A stretch of DNA of 63,149 nt. Source: Xanthobacteraceae bacterium (lineage in GTDB: Bacteria > Pseudomonadota > Alphaproteobacteria > Rhizobiales > Xanthobacteraceae). The translations under genes were made by a program, and so were the position numbers. Below the pieces are notes generated by a model. That model did not search any database, was not told the origin of the DNA, and saw only the letters and a program-made list of their open reading frames with translations. Below, piece by piece: positions 50,006-58,552 of this stretch. Each line of letters begins with the position of its first letter. The stretch's first letter is position 1. The stretch lies in assembly GCA_028282095.1 (NCBI GenBank), contig JANQIP010000136.1, positions 1 through 63,149 of the forward strand. Reading direction: 5' to 3'.

Positions 50006-50438
50006 TCAGAATGGAACCTCATCGCCCATGTCCGCGTGCATGGGCTGCGCCGACCCGTACGCATCTTCCTCGGGTGCGGGCGCGCGCTCGGCGCGGTCGA
50101 GCATTGCGATTTCGGATTTAAACGCCTTGCACACGATCTCTGTGCGCGAGCACTCTATCCCTTGCTTGTCCGTGTATTTGCGGGTTTGGATCGCGCCCTG
50201 AACGTAGAGCTTCGAACCTTTCTTTACGTATTGCTCGACGACCTTGACCAAGCCCTCGTTGAACACGACGACATGGTGCCATTCGGTTCGCTCGCGTCGT
50301 TCTCCCGTCGCTTTGTCGCGCCAAAAACTCGCCGGTCGCCAGCGAGAAGGTCGCAACCGCGTTCCCATCCTGCGTCCTGCGGATTTCGGGATCCTGTCCG
50401 ACATGGCCGACCAAGATGGCTTTGTTGACGCCGATCAT
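50006..50438 (-). pseudogene. ssb: Single-stranded DNA-binding protein gene with a one-base frameshift
   Basis: Start '[21 protein letters not shown]' (ATG 50438) runs into '[10 protein letters not shown]', then the frame is lost. The other frame picks up exactly with '[16 protein letters not shown]', '[21 protein letters not shown]' and the acidic tail ending 'MGDEVPF'. Removing one base from the A5/T5 run at 50323-50327 restores a standard SSB of ~143 residues. Either a real frameshift, homopolymer slippage or a sequencing error. The acidic 'DEVPF' tip typical of SSB is present. Confidence 0.8.
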
Positions 50439-50440
50439 GC

Positions 50441-51010
50441 TCAGGCCCCTCCGTGCCAAGTCCAGAATCCCTGCGCGCCGCGCGCCGGAATCGGGGGCTC
50501 AAACGGGTGGATGTCCGCCAGCGGCCAGGCCCACATGTGATGGTCGATGCGGTTGCTATCCGGACCGCCGCCGAATATTTCGGTGCACTTGCGCGGCTTG
50601 AGCAGCTTTGCCGTGCCGAGCATGAAGCCGAGCGGCAGTATCTGACCGGTTGGCTTTTCCGGTTCGCTGACTTCCGGATCGCCGACGAATCGCGGTTTCT
50701 TCTGTTGTCGTCGGTAACGCGCGAGCGCGCTCCGATAGGCTGGCATTTCCGCCTCGGCGTCGCTGAGCGCCTTTTCTAATTTTCGCAGCAGCGGGTCGGC
50801 GATATCACCGATCACCGCGAAGTGCCGGTAACGGTCGATGATATCCTCAACGTCATCCAGCGTGACCGGGCGCACGCCGGCATGGATGCCGATGCGCTCG
50901 TTCTCAAGGGCTGGCTCGCGCTCGCGGTAATCCCACCGTCGAAATTCGTAGGGCTTCGCGCCGATCATGATGAGCGAAGCCCATGGCTGCCACACGGTGA
51001 GGGCTTTCAT
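50441..51010 (-). CDS. ASCH-domain protein
   Basis: A 189-residue protein starting '[26 protein letters not shown]' (start), the ASCH signature, then '[12 protein letters not shown]', an inserted charged helix (~85-110) and '[15 protein letters not shown]' before '[11 protein letters not shown]'. ASCH domains bind RNA or nucleotides. Coupled to the upstream gene by a four-base overlap. Confidence 0.8.
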   Translation of the reverse strand: MKALTVWQPWASLIMIGAKPYEFRRWDYREREPALENERIGIHAGVRPVTLDDVEDIIDRYRHFAVIGDIADPLLRKLEKALSDAEAEMPAYRSALARYRRQQKKPRFVGDPEVSEPEKPTGQILPLGFMLGTAKLLKPRKCTEIFGGGPDSNRIDHHMWAWPLADIHPFEPPIPARGAQGFWTWHGGA

Positions 51011-51303
51011 CGTCGCCGCCCTCCCAATATGGACAAGGCTGTTGAAGTCGACATCTGAATCACGACGTCTTCAGCGTCGGCCGCGATGAGCTTCTTCGCG
51101 CACCAGACGCACAGTTTTGGCGGCTTCTCCGGGCTGCTTGGAGCTACCCAGATGCGGTCGCCACAATCCCGGCAATGATGGATGACCGCACCCGCCACGC
51201 GGGGAACTGGAAGGTCTTTCACGAGGTGGCAGACCACAAGATCGCACTCCCGTGCCTCTCGCTTCGGATCATCCAGAACCTCGAACTTGACCGGCGTGGT
51301 CAT
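51007..51303 (-). CDS. Zinc-ribbon phage protein
   Basis: ATG at 51303 with GGAGGAGGCG upstream gives 98 residues. Two Cys pairs, 'HHCRDCGDRIW' and 'LCVWCAKKLI', make a zinc ribbon. The N-terminal 45 residues are beta-like. Coupled on both sides by ATGA. Function unknown. Confidence 0.6.
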   Translation of the reverse strand: MTTPVKFEVLDDPKREARECDLVVCHLVKDLPVPRVAGAVIHHCRDCGDRIWVAPSSPEKPPKLCVWCAKKLIAADAEDVVIQMSTSTALSILGGRRR

Positions 51304-51467
51304 CGCCTCCTCCAAGGGAAGTTCCGCACGGCCTCGTCGATCATGCGCCGCATATCTGGGTCCACGACCTTGATTGCCGCCGAGGTAGGGCCTGCCGACG
51401 AAACGCGAGGCGTGGTCGAATGGCGGAGTTCAGGGCGATTGAGCGCGCGTTGGCGGCGGGAGGTCAT
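51300..51467 (-). CDS. Small basic protein, 55 residues
   Basis: ATG at 51467 overlaps the stop of the 108-residue gene, and its TGA overlaps the ATG at 51303; the ribosome site of the next gene lies in its last codons. The peptide is Arg-rich with a C-terminal block 'IKVVDPDMRRMIDEAVRNF'. Coupling at both ends supports translation. Confidence 0.5.
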   Translation of the reverse strand: MTSRRQRALNRPELRHSTTPRVSSAGPTSAAIKVVDPDMRRMIDEAVRNFPWRRR

Positions 51468-51790
51468 TGCGCTCCCCCCTCGACATCGGCTGGATGCGCG
51501 AAGAGCACGACGTCGCCATCGTCCCGCATGAAGGAGACGTAGTGATCATGGCCCTCTGAGAATACGCGCGTCGCCGGACTGCCCAAGACCATGATGCGGT
51601 CGCCATGGCCGGGTGGGTTCGGAACTCGTCTGACCAATGATCGCCGGAGGAAGTCCGCGAAGGGGATTGCTCCGATTATCTCGCAAAAATCCCGCCAGGC
51701 CCTGGCTCTCGCCTTTGCCGGTGATCGCGCCGCGTATTGAGCGGAGCCGTATCCTTCGACCCGGACAGAGTAGACGCCGATAGACTTCAT
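51464..51790 (-). CDS. Small phage protein, unknown
   Basis: A 108-residue protein: 'MKSIGVYSVRVEGYGSAQY' (start), a basic helix 'KARARAWRDFCEIIGAIPFADFLRR' (start), and beta-rich 'DRIMVLGSPATRVF', 'FMRDDGDVVLF'. Probably a small alpha/beta fold. Coupled at both ends. No family recognised. Confidence 0.6.
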   Translation of the reverse strand: MKSIGVYSVRVEGYGSAQYAARSPAKARARAWRDFCEIIGAIPFADFLRRSLVRRVPNPPGHGDRIMVLGSPATRVFSEGHDHYVSFMRDDGDVVLFAHPADVEGGAQ

Positions 51791-52020
51791 CGTGCGCCTC
51801 CCTGGATGGAGGCGGCGAAGCGGCGCTGCTCGTCACGCAGTTCATCCCAGGTCCGCGCCTTGACCGGTTTCCAATTCGGACATGCTCGACCCAGCCAGGT
51901 CGAGCCGGGCCTCAGGCAGCGGCACGGTTCGACGCGGCAGCGGCCGTAATTGTCGGCGATGTAGCCGGCGAGGTCGTGGGCCGGACTGGTGGGATCGCCT
52001 GCGGCGCGAAAGGGCCTCAT
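51787..52020 (-). CDS. Small Cys-containing protein, first gene of right early arm
   Basis: ATG at 52020 gives 77 residues (a GTG at 52023 adds one). It contains 'YGRCRVEPCRCLRPG' and 'LGRACPNW', a zinc-knuckle-like set, and a helical C-terminus. First gene after the tRNA-proximal leader; coupled to the next gene. Confidence 0.55.
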   Translation of the reverse strand: MRPFRAAGDPTSPAHDLAGYIADNYGRCRVEPCRCLRPGSTWLGRACPNWKPVKARTWDELRDEQRRFAASIQGGAR

Positions 52021-52023
52021 CAC

Positions 52024-52154
52024 ACGGCGCCTCCCTGGGCGGAGGCGGCGCTGGGTTGCAGCAATCGCAATACTGGCTTAGACAGGCGAGGTGAACAAAT
52101 GTTCCCTTTTTTGTGGGAATGGCAGGAGCCGTTTGTGGGAAAAATCCTGCGTTT
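52024..52154. promoter_or_regulatory. Leader/attachment-side region with direct repeats
   Basis: TTTGTGGGAA occurs at 52110-52119 and again at 52132-52141, 22 bases apart (two helical turns). TTCCC(TTTTTTG)TGGGAA forms a small hairpin with the first copy, and GCCTCC-CTGG-GCGGAGGC-like symmetry lies at 52027-52045. These could be integrase arm sites, an operator, or the promoter of the minus-strand arm. No clear -35/-10 pair was found. Confidence 0.4.
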
Positions 52155-52228
52155 GCGGGTGTAGCTCAATGGTAGAGCAACAGCCTTCCAAGCTGATGAC
52201 GAGGGTTCGATTCCCTTCACCCGCTCCA
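52155..52228 (+). tRNA. tRNA-Gly(TCC)
   Basis: Acceptor stem GCGGGTG/CACCCGC, D arm TAGCTCAATGGTAGAGC, anticodon loop CTTCCAA (anticodon TCC), T arm GAGGGTTCGATTCCCTT, discriminator T and encoded CCA at 52226-52228. The gene is intact and reads away from the prophage. The first anticodon-stem pair is A-A. Likely integration target. Confidence 0.95.
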
Positions 52229-52264
52229 GCAATTTCAATCACTTAGCTTGCGTGTGGGAGTGCC

Positions 52265-52299
52265 AAAAGTTGCACTCTCGGCTGTTGAGTGCAACTTTT
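52265..52299 (+). terminator. Strong hairpin terminator after tRNA-Gly
   Basis: A 13-base perfect inverted repeat, AAAAGTTGCACTC / GAGTGCAACTTTT, with 9-base loop, ends in TTTT. It follows the tRNA gene by 36 bases and should terminate its transcript. Confidence 0.75.
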
Positions 52300-52438
52300 C
52301 GGCTCGGTTTGTTCCCGCCCGTAGCCACCGCCGCCCGCGCGGCGCTGCTCGGCAGGCTTCGGTGCCCTTCATCTTCCCCGATCCCGATGAGATCAACCGT
52401 CATCCTCCGCAGGGTAGGCGAGGTAACGGAGAAAGGCC

Positions 52439-53215
52439 ATGGCGAAGACCTTGTTGAGCGAAGTGGCCCATGCGATGGAGGCGCCAGAGTGCCTCCTGCC
52501 ACACCTGCCATATCTGCTTCAGGACTTGCCGTCGCTGAGCGGAGCGGAAGACGAAGTCGTCGAGGTGCTGCACGAAGTCGGCTTCCCAAGAGGCGGCGCT
52601 GTCCTGGATCTCGGAACCGGACGAGGCGACATAGCGATCCGGGTGGCGCGAGCGTTCGATGCCGAGGTCACAGGCGTAGACGCTCACCCGCCGTTCATCG
52701 AGATCGCGCGGCAGTCGGCGAAAGAGGCGGGGCTGGAACGGCGCTGTAGATTTGTGGCGGCCGATCTGCGCAAGTCGCTCGCCCAACCAGCACGCTTTGA
52801 CGCCGTCTTGATGATCGCGGTCGGACCGGTGCTCGGCGATTCTGCCAAGACCATGAGTATGCTTCGCGCCGTCGTGCGCGATGGTGGCTGGATTATCATC
52901 GACGACGCCTATCTGGAAGGCGGCGTGCCGCCAACAGCGGCCTATGAGAATTATCTGGAACGGGAAGCCATGGAGGCCGGGCTGACACAGTTCGGCGATG
53001 AAATCGTCGCGCGGCGGACACGAAGCCCTGCTGGAAGGTTGTTCAATGCGCTCGCTCTAGAGACCATTCCCAAGCGCGCCGCGGTACTCGCAGAGCTGCA
53101 TCCGGAGCTAGAAGGGGCGATCAACCAGTATGTCGCCAGACAGATTCAGGAAGTTGCCCTGATGGACGGCCCGGTGGTCCCGACACTGTGGGCGATCCGG
53201 AAGGCTGACGCTTGA
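52439..53215 (+). CDS. SAM-dependent class I methyltransferase (host)
   Basis: A 258-residue protein with a Rossmann-type SAM site 'VLDLGTGRGDIAIRVA' (~residues 54-69), acidic 'VTGVDAHPPFIEIAR' and 'FVAADLRK'. Motif IV-like 'DAVLMIAVGPVLGD'. Substrate unknown. First host protein gene beyond the prophage. Confidence 0.8.
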   Translation: MAKTLLSEVAHAMEAPECLLPHLPYLLQDLPSLSGAEDEVVEVLHEVGFPRGGAVLDLGTGRGDIAIRVARAFDAEVTGVDAHPPFIEIARQSAKEAGLERRCRFVAADLRKSLAQPARFDAVLMIAVGPVLGDSAKTMSMLRAVVRDGGWIIIDDAYLEGGVPPTAAYENYLEREAMEAGLTQFGDEIVARRTRSPAGRLFNALALETIPKRAAVLAELHPELEGAINQYVARQIQEVALMDGPVVPTLWAIRKADA

Positions 53216-53896
53216 GATTACACGGCACATCGCCTCAAACTGCCTAATACTATTTCCGGCTTACTGTTTCGGTGACGAACCATGCTGTGGCTTGAGGGCC
53301 TTACTCCCTCCCCCGCGCCGAACGCGGGTATTCCCGTGTTCGGCTCCGTTTTGAGTGGGCGAGAGTTGGGGAGGAGGCACTCCAGATGAGGCACTTGCCG
53401 GCCATGCGTCTTGTTGGACGGGCCCCCTCCCGTCTCGCTTCGCTCGACTCCCTCCCCCGCTTGCGGGGGAGGGTTGGGGAGGGGGCAATTTGAACCTATG
53501 AACTCCGTTAATTCCCGCGAAAGCGGGAATCCAGTCTTGACAGAACATCCTGGGTCCCCGCTTGCGCGGGGACGAACGGATCGACTCCCCTCCCGGCGAG
53601 CACGCAGCCAAGTTTACACAGGCTGCGCAAGCTTGCCTGCGCCGCTCGCCGACCTCCCCCTTTCAGGGGGAGGTAATAGGACTTAAGCCAGAAGCAATCA
53701 CTCGGAAAGCGTATAACGTCCCGCGTGCCGAATGCGTGGGAGGAGCACCTCCATAAAGCTCCGGCCGTTCTTGACGGCATCGCGGAAAGACAATTCAACA
53801 CAATCCAACCGTCGGCTTTGTGCCGGTCAGGCGACTTCCACGATCCAGCCGGCTCACCGCAAACACAAATGCGTTCACCGCGCCTCGAGCCTCCGG
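53216..53896. repeat. Intergenic region with dispersed Rhizobiales repeats
   Basis: No gene is supported. Contents: TTTCCGGCTTACTGTTTCGGTGAC at 53253-53276 (an inverted counterpart lies at 63123-63149); GC hairpins with CTCCCCCGC/GCGGGGGAG at 53440-53475; ATTCCCGCG-AAAG-CGGGAAT at 53512-53530 and GTCCCCGC-TTGC-GCGGGGAC at 53553-53574; and a shared block GGCTGCGCAAGCTTGCCTGC (about 53622-53642) with CCTCCCCC/GGGGGAGG (53656-53675), matching the element at 62940-63095. Confidence 0.7.
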
Positions 53897-55081
53897 CTAT
53901 TGGCGGGTCACCTCGGCGATAATGCCCTCGATCACCCGCATCTGCGGTGAGGCCTTGGTGAGATAGCGACCCTTCTGCGCCGACGTATCGAGATAACCCC
54001 ACCAGTCCCAACAGCCATTGGGATTGATCTCGACAAGTGCGGTGTCGATCACGCGACCAATCGGCATTCGGCAGGCCTCCCCCGACAAAGGCACGCTCGG
54101 CTCAATCGCCGGATAGACGACAATAACTTTGTGACGTTCCGCCCAGTTGTTGTAACCGGCCTTGGCCGCAAATTCCTTCGCATTCTGCTTGCAGCCGTGC
54201 AGCGCGACGTGCACGCGGCAAGCGCTTCCACTGGGGCGGCAGGACGGCGGAACGTAGATATAGCCCGTCTCGGCCATATCGAAGTTCTTCCGGCGCTCGC
54301 TGGGAAACCGCCAGAACCACCACCACAGGGTGTCCGGCGCAACCTCGGTCCCCGGTTTCACCCGATCAATCAGATGTTTCTGATCGAACTGCCACACCTC
54401 GCTTTCGGGGATATCATTCACCCTTTGGCTTGGGTCGAAAGGTAAGCTCCCGTCATCGTATAGCGCATGAAACAGTTTTCCTGCGTTGTCCTCGGCACCG
54501 CAATAGCGGATATAGGTTTTTTCCGTGCCGTCGGCTTCACAGGACTCGTTATGGCTGTCAGGCGCGATGATCCCGTGCCCTGCCTTGTCGCTGCCATCGG
54601 CCGCATTACCGAGATCAACCTTGGGGTTGCTGCCGATGAAGGCAGCAAGAAAGGCAGCGTTCGCCTTGCCGGATTTCTCGACGACAGTCGCGTCCGCCGG
54701 ACTGTGAAAAACATAAGATCGGCCGAGCCGCAGCGGTTTGCTTGAGGCGGAAAGGCTGTCGATCTTGCCCGTCGTGGCCAGTTGCCGGGCGGCGTCGACC
54801 CTGTTGTCCGGCTCCTGCCACCCGCACATGCATGTGTTGATCGCCTGCGACGCGCTGCCCTCCGCGCAACCCCATGGCGGCCCGGCAATGCTGCCCACGC
54901 CGGTAATCGAGCTGGAATGGCCGACCGCATACTGAACGGCCATCGCCGCTCCGGACGAGATGCCGGAAATGCTGACATCCAAGGCATCGCCGCCGCGCTT
55001 CAGTCCGAGCCCATCATCGGCATGGGCAACAGTCGTCACCGCGGCGAAAGCCGCAAATACGAGCAAAGGAACGGGCTTCAT
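53897..55081 (-). CDS. Secreted polyhydroxybutyrate-depolymerase-like esterase
   Basis: ATG at 55081 gives 394 residues with a signal peptide (residues 1-21, 'LLVFAAFAAVTTVAHA'). The serine nucleophile is in 'GISSGAAM' (GxSxG, Ser42), near the N-terminus of the mature protein as in extracellular PHB depolymerases. 'VHVALHGCKQNA' and 'NWAERHKVIVVYP' are other family blocks; several cysteines suggest disulfides. Likely hydrolyses short-chain polyester or esters outside the cytoplasm. Monocistronic. Confidence 0.75.
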   Translation of the reverse strand: MKPVPLLVFAAFAAVTTVAHADDGLGLKRGGDALDVSISGISSGAAMAVQYAVGHSSSITGVGSIAGPPWGCAEGSASQAINTCMCGWQEPDNRVDAARQLATTGKIDSLSASSKPLRLGRSYVFHSPADATVVEKSGKANAAFLAAFIGSNPKVDLGNAADGSDKAGHGIIAPDSHNESCEADGTEKTYIRYCGAEDNAGKLFHALYDDGSLPFDPSQRVNDIPESEVWQFDQKHLIDRVKPGTEVAPDTLWWWFWRFPSERRKNFDMAETGYIYVPPSCRPSGSACRVHVALHGCKQNAKEFAAKAGYNNWAERHKVIVVYPAIEPSVPLSGEACRMPIGRVIDTALVEINPNGCWDWWGYLDTSAQKGRYLTKASPQMRVIEGIIAEVTRQ

Positions 55082-55275
55082 CGCGCGAAATCCTTCGAAG
55101 GATTCGGGAGACAATCTGGAACGAAATAGTCCCAAGTACCAGATGATGCCGCGCCGCCGATGCGTGTCAACGGCCTCACCGGATGTGATGACTAATATGA
55201 ATCGTTACGGTGTTCGACCGTGTTTTAGTATTGCCTTGCCCCGGCTAAGTCGTCGGCATTCGATCGTTCTTATTA

Positions 55276-55512
55276 TCAGTGGCCGTCGCCCCGAGACCGG
55301 TTCCAGTCACAGAGCCGAAACCCTCTGTATACGGTCTTGCAGTCTTGCGCCGCCTCGCTTGCATTTCGCGGGTTGGTCAGAGCCGGCACCGAACGAGAGC
55401 TCGCGCGTCGTTGAGGGTCGGCGAACTGTCGCTGGCTCTGCGCATAAGCGGTCGAAGCCGGGACGAGTATGAGTACGGCAAGGAAGACGACAGTGGCTTT
55501 GGTCAACGTCAT
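55276..55512 (-). CDS. Small secreted protein, unknown
   Basis: A 78-residue protein with a signal peptide ('ATVVFLAVLILVPASTAYA', cleavage near residue 24) and two cysteines in the mature part ('AAQDCKTVYRGFRLCDW'), probably a disulfide. No family recognised. It lies just downstream of the Sel1-repeat gene on the same strand. Confidence 0.5.
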   Translation of the reverse strand: MTLTKATVVFLAVLILVPASTAYAQSQRQFADPQRRASSRSVPALTNPRNASEAAQDCKTVYRGFRLCDWNRSRGDGH

Positions 55513-55554
55513 ATGGTCGGCTCAGATTTTCGGGGTCAAAAAGTTTCGGCGTCC

Positions 55555-56352
55555 TCAACGCGTCAGCGTCGGGTCTCCGTCGCGCCGCGCGAGCTCCTGC
55601 GCTCTCGCAATCTCGTCAGGCGACATTCGTCGCGCGACAATGTCGCGATTGTTCACGGCGCGATTGCGCGGCAGGTACTTGGTGAAGAGAGCTGCGGCCC
55701 GGTTGAACCACATATGGGCAAGCACATTGTCTTGCGGGACGCCCCGACCGTAAGCGTACAGGATTCCCAGATTGTACTGGGCTTCGGCGATGCCGTTGTC
55801 GGCGGCGAGCTGGTACCATTTCGCGGCCTCGGCATAGTCCTGAGGCACGCCGCGGCTCTCGGAGTACATGAGGCCGAGCTGCAGTTGGGCGGTCCCATCG
55901 TTTTGCTCGGCAGCCCTGCCAAGCCATTTCAGTGCCTCGCCTTGGTCACGCTCGGTCCCGCGGCCAGTGTGATAGATGAGCCCTAACAGGGATTGCGCGC
56001 GGGCGTCGCCCTGCTCGGCCAGTGGACGCACCAGCCGCAGCGCGCAGTCATAGTCACCCTTGTCATAGGCGGCATTGGCTGCCTCGACGCGTTTGGCTGG
56101 CTCTGCGAAGCGTAAGGCTGGAATCAACTCGAGCATCGCCGGTTCCAGCGTCTGACGGCCGACGAAGACCAGCAATCCCGACAATACCAGCAGCGCCGTG
56201 ATGGATGCCGTGAACCATCTCCTCCGACGCTCGTCGATGTTCTTGCAGGTCGCCAGCGTCGCGCGCAGCGCGGTCACCTGTCGTTCCAGGCTCTCCAACT
56301 CCGCCGGATTCTGCACTGAAACGGCTTTGCTTCGCGCCCTGAACGGCCACAT
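55555..56352 (-). CDS. Membrane-anchored Sel1-repeat protein
   Basis: ATG at 56352 (or 56367) gives about 265 residues. An N-terminal coiled coil is followed by a transmembrane helix at ~45-65 ('ITALLVLSGLLVFVG'). Sel1/TPR-like repeats then follow: 'DARAQSLLGLIYHTGRG', 'DGTAQLQLGLMYSESRG', 'IAEAQYNLGILYAYGRG'. Such proteins scaffold protein complexes, often at the envelope. Confidence 0.8.
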   Translation of the reverse strand: MWPFRARSKAVSVQNPAELESLERQVTALRATLATCKNIDERRRRWFTASITALLVLSGLLVFVGRQTLEPAMLELIPALRFAEPAKRVEAANAAYDKGDYDCALRLVRPLAEQGDARAQSLLGLIYHTGRGTERDQGEALKWLGRAAEQNDGTAQLQLGLMYSESRGVPQDYAEAAKWYQLAADNGIAEAQYNLGILYAYGRGVPQDNVLAHMWFNRAAALFTKYLPRNRAVNNRDIVARRMSPDEIARAQELARRDGDPTLTR

Positions 56353-56807
56353 CTCGAAACTCCGCATCCATCGCCGCCCCGCAATGCAACATCAGATATA
56401 TAGTGAAGGAATCGCTTCGAGGGGGAGGACTTGTTCTTCTGTTTGTTCAATGCTGGTCATCTGAATGGACATGAGTGATGCGCCCACGAGCCGCGTGACC
56501 GTTGCCCACCCAAGACCTTCTCGATGGTCAGAGCTGACGCCAACGGATACGAGCGGGCATCATCGATTCTCGTCGAACCTAACGGCGACCGGCCGATCAT
56601 GTTCCCGACGGATTGCAGCATTCGGACAAAGTCATGCGATAAAACAAAGAGCAGTCGCGCATTGTTGATCTCAATATGTAGCGACCGCATTACCCGGCCT
56701 GGTTCCGAAAACGCGGCAGACGTTTCAGGCAAGATCATGCATTAGACCAAAGAAGCATAGAACGCGGCTGATTCGCTGAAGCAACCGCGCCCAAAAAGGA
56801 CAAGGAA
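56353..56807. repeat. Gap with degenerate Rhizobiales palindrome
   Basis: No convincing gene in 455 bases; short ORFs on both strands lack start signals or protein-like composition. Around 56700-56745, GGTTCCGAAAAC ... AAGATCATGC is a worn copy of a common Rhizobiales intergenic repeat (GCATGATC ... CGGAAAACC type). A second worn copy, GCATGATCTGGTTCGAAAAG, lies at 57557-57576. Confidence 0.45.
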
Positions 56808-57344
56808 ATGCCGAATATGGACCGCGACGCAACGAGCCTCCTGCTGATCGACTTCCAGGCAAGGCTGATGCCGGCGATCGAAGACGCAGCGTCGGCGATC
56901 GCCAATGCGCGGCGCCTGCGCGAAGCGGCGGCCATGCTCGGAGTGCCGGTCCTGTTCACCGAGCAGAATGTGGAAAGGCTCGGCGCCACGGTGCCGGAGC
57001 TGACGACGGACGCGAACGGCCCGGTCGCCCATAAGATGGCCTTCGATGCATCCCGCGCCGCCGGCTTTTCGCAGATGCTGCCGGAACGGCCCGCAATCGT
57101 GGTTGCAGGCTGCGAAGCCCATGTCTGTGTGCTGCAGACCGTGCTCAGCCTGATCGATGCCGGCCGCCGTGTCTATGTGGTACGCGACGCCATCGGCTCG
57201 CGGCGGGCCGAGAGCAAGGAGACGGCTGTCCGCCGCATGGAGCGCCATGGCGCCGACATCGTCACCGCCGAAATGGTGGTCTTCGAGTGGCTCGGCACCG
57301 CCGAGCATCCGCAGTTCCGCGCCGCCACCGGCCTCATCCGGTAG
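56808..57344 (+). CDS. Isochorismatase-family hydrolase
   Basis: A 178-residue protein with the family's catalytic triad: Asp15 ('LLLIDFQARL'), Lys76 ('VAHKMAF') and Cys107 ('GCEAHVCVLQ'), each in its conserved context. Members include nicotinamidases and related amidohydrolases; the exact substrate is not evident. RBS AAGGACAAGGAA precedes ATG 56808. Confidence 0.85.
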   Translation: MPNMDRDATSLLLIDFQARLMPAIEDAASAIANARRLREAAAMLGVPVLFTEQNVERLGATVPELTTDANGPVAHKMAFDASRAAGFSQMLPERPAIVVAGCEAHVCVLQTVLSLIDAGRRVYVVRDAIGSRRAESKETAVRRMERHGADIVTAEMVVFEWLGTAEHPQFRAATGLIR

Positions 57345-57612
57345 CGGGGAGGCGGGACGAGCGACCCGGCAGGCGGTGCGGCGGCCGGGCGCTTCGCGGT
57401 TGGCGATGCGCAACCTCTCTTCTGCGCCGAGGCGCGTGAAGCCGCGATATGGTTGCATGCTTGCCCGCGCGGCGAAGGCGTGCATGCGTTCACCGGAGCG
57501 CGATTGCCCCCGGCCGGCACCAACTCAATATCGCTCGATTTTTCTTTCTTTTGTCGCATGATCTGGTTCGAAAAGTCCGCAGCTTCTCGGGACCTGCTCT
57601 AAGGAGGACAAA

Positions 57613-57906
57613 ATGCCTACATACCTTGTCTTGGGCCAATTCACCGAACAAGGCGTGAAAAACGTCAAGGAGACCATCAAACGGTCCGACGCCTTCAAAC
57701 AGATGGCTGAGAAGCATGGCGCGACCGTCAAGGAAGTATTCTGGACGCTCGGCCAGTATGACATCGTCGGGATCATCGAGGTGCCGGACGAGATGACGAT
57801 GACGGCCCTCAGCTTGAGTTCCGGCATGCTCGGCAATGTGCGCACCCAGACCCTGCGGGCCTTCTCCGAGGCCGATATGAAGACCATTCTTGGCAAGCTG
57901 GCCTGA
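57613..57906 (+). CDS. GYD-domain protein
   Basis: A 97-residue protein: 'YLVLGQFTEQGVKNVKETIKR' (start), 'GATVKEVFWTLGQYDIVGIIE' (start), the GYD signature represented by GQYD. A strong RBS (AAGGAGGAC) precedes ATG 57613. Small dimeric alpha/beta-barrel-like fold; function unknown. Confidence 0.85.
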   Translation: MPTYLVLGQFTEQGVKNVKETIKRSDAFKQMAEKHGATVKEVFWTLGQYDIVGIIEVPDEMTMTALSLSSGMLGNVRTQTLRAFSEADMKTILGKLA

Positions 57907-58168
57907 ATCTCTGGGGTGCCTTGACCCGGTTGTAGGTTCGCGTCGTCCTGGTCGGGGCACCACCGGGCTCACACGATTGGCACCGACACGACTCATTGTC
58001 GCGCGCCGTCTTGTCATGAGGCGGTGAGCGGATGATCCATGCGGCGTTGCAAACGGCATTTCGGCCGGTATAGTCCCGGCGGTTTCGGTGGGCCGGGGGC
58101 CATCGGGCCGTAGACGCCCGTCTTAGACAGCTAGCGGTTTCCCGGGAAGCCGCCAAAGGAGACAAACG

Positions 58169-58516
58169 ATGATCGTTACGCCCGCCTTTGCCCAGGGCGC
58201 GGGAGCGAGCGGCGGCGACATGCTGGTGTCGTTGCTGCCTTTCATTCTTATATTCGTCATCATGTATTTCCTGATCCTGCGACCGCAGCAGAAGCGGGCG
58301 AAGCAGCATCAGGAAATGGTCAAGAACATGCGTCGCGGCGATAACGTCGTGACCTCGGGCGGCCTGATGGGGAAGATCACCAAGGTCGTCGACGAGAACG
58401 AGATCGAGGTGGAGATCGCCGAAGGGATAAGGGTGCGTCAGATGCGCGGCATGGTCGCTGAGGTCCGCGCCAAGGGCGAGCCGGTGAGGGATGAGGCCAT
58501 CGCCAAATCGGAATGA
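58169..58516 (+). CDS. yajC: Preprotein translocase subunit YajC
   Basis: A 115-residue protein with one transmembrane helix ('LLPFILIFVIMYFLILRPQQ') and the family block 'KNMRRGDNVVTSGGLMGKI' (start). It associates with SecDF to support SecYEG export. Followed by secD after 36 bases; RBS AAAGGAG upstream. Confidence 0.95.
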   Translation: MIVTPAFAQGAGASGGDMLVSLLPFILIFVIMYFLILRPQQKRAKQHQEMVKNMRRGDNVVTSGGLMGKITKVVDENEIEVEIAEGIRVRQMRGMVAEVRAKGEPVRDEAIAKSE

Positions 58517-58552
58517 TCGCCTCTATGGGACGGCCGATCGAATGAGGCGCTG

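Larger units (their letters stand above)
1..52154. mobile_element. Lambda-like siphophage prophage (left end outside window)
   Basis: A continuous run of phage genes reads in lambda/HK97 order: terminase, portal, protease, capsid, tail tube, tape measure, gpM/L/K/I/J-like tail tip, receptor-binding protein, lysis. It is flanked by replication/modification genes on the left and a minus-strand early/integration arm on the right. It ends just before a tRNA-Gly gene, beyond which ordinary host genes begin. GpA-type terminase implies cos packaging. The left boundary and attL are not in the window, so the element exceeds 52 kb. The exact right boundary (tRNA-Gly or just before it) is inferred, not shown by a duplicated att core. 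Confidence 0.85.

Noticed and set aside
52439..53215. Methyltransferase as part of the prophage
   Set aside because: It lies beyond the tRNA and its terminator and is followed by host-type repeats; nothing links it to the phage operons.
56457..56738. 93-residue minus-strand ORF in the host gap
   Set aside because: No start signal, no protein-like pattern, and it overlaps a degenerate intergenic repeat.
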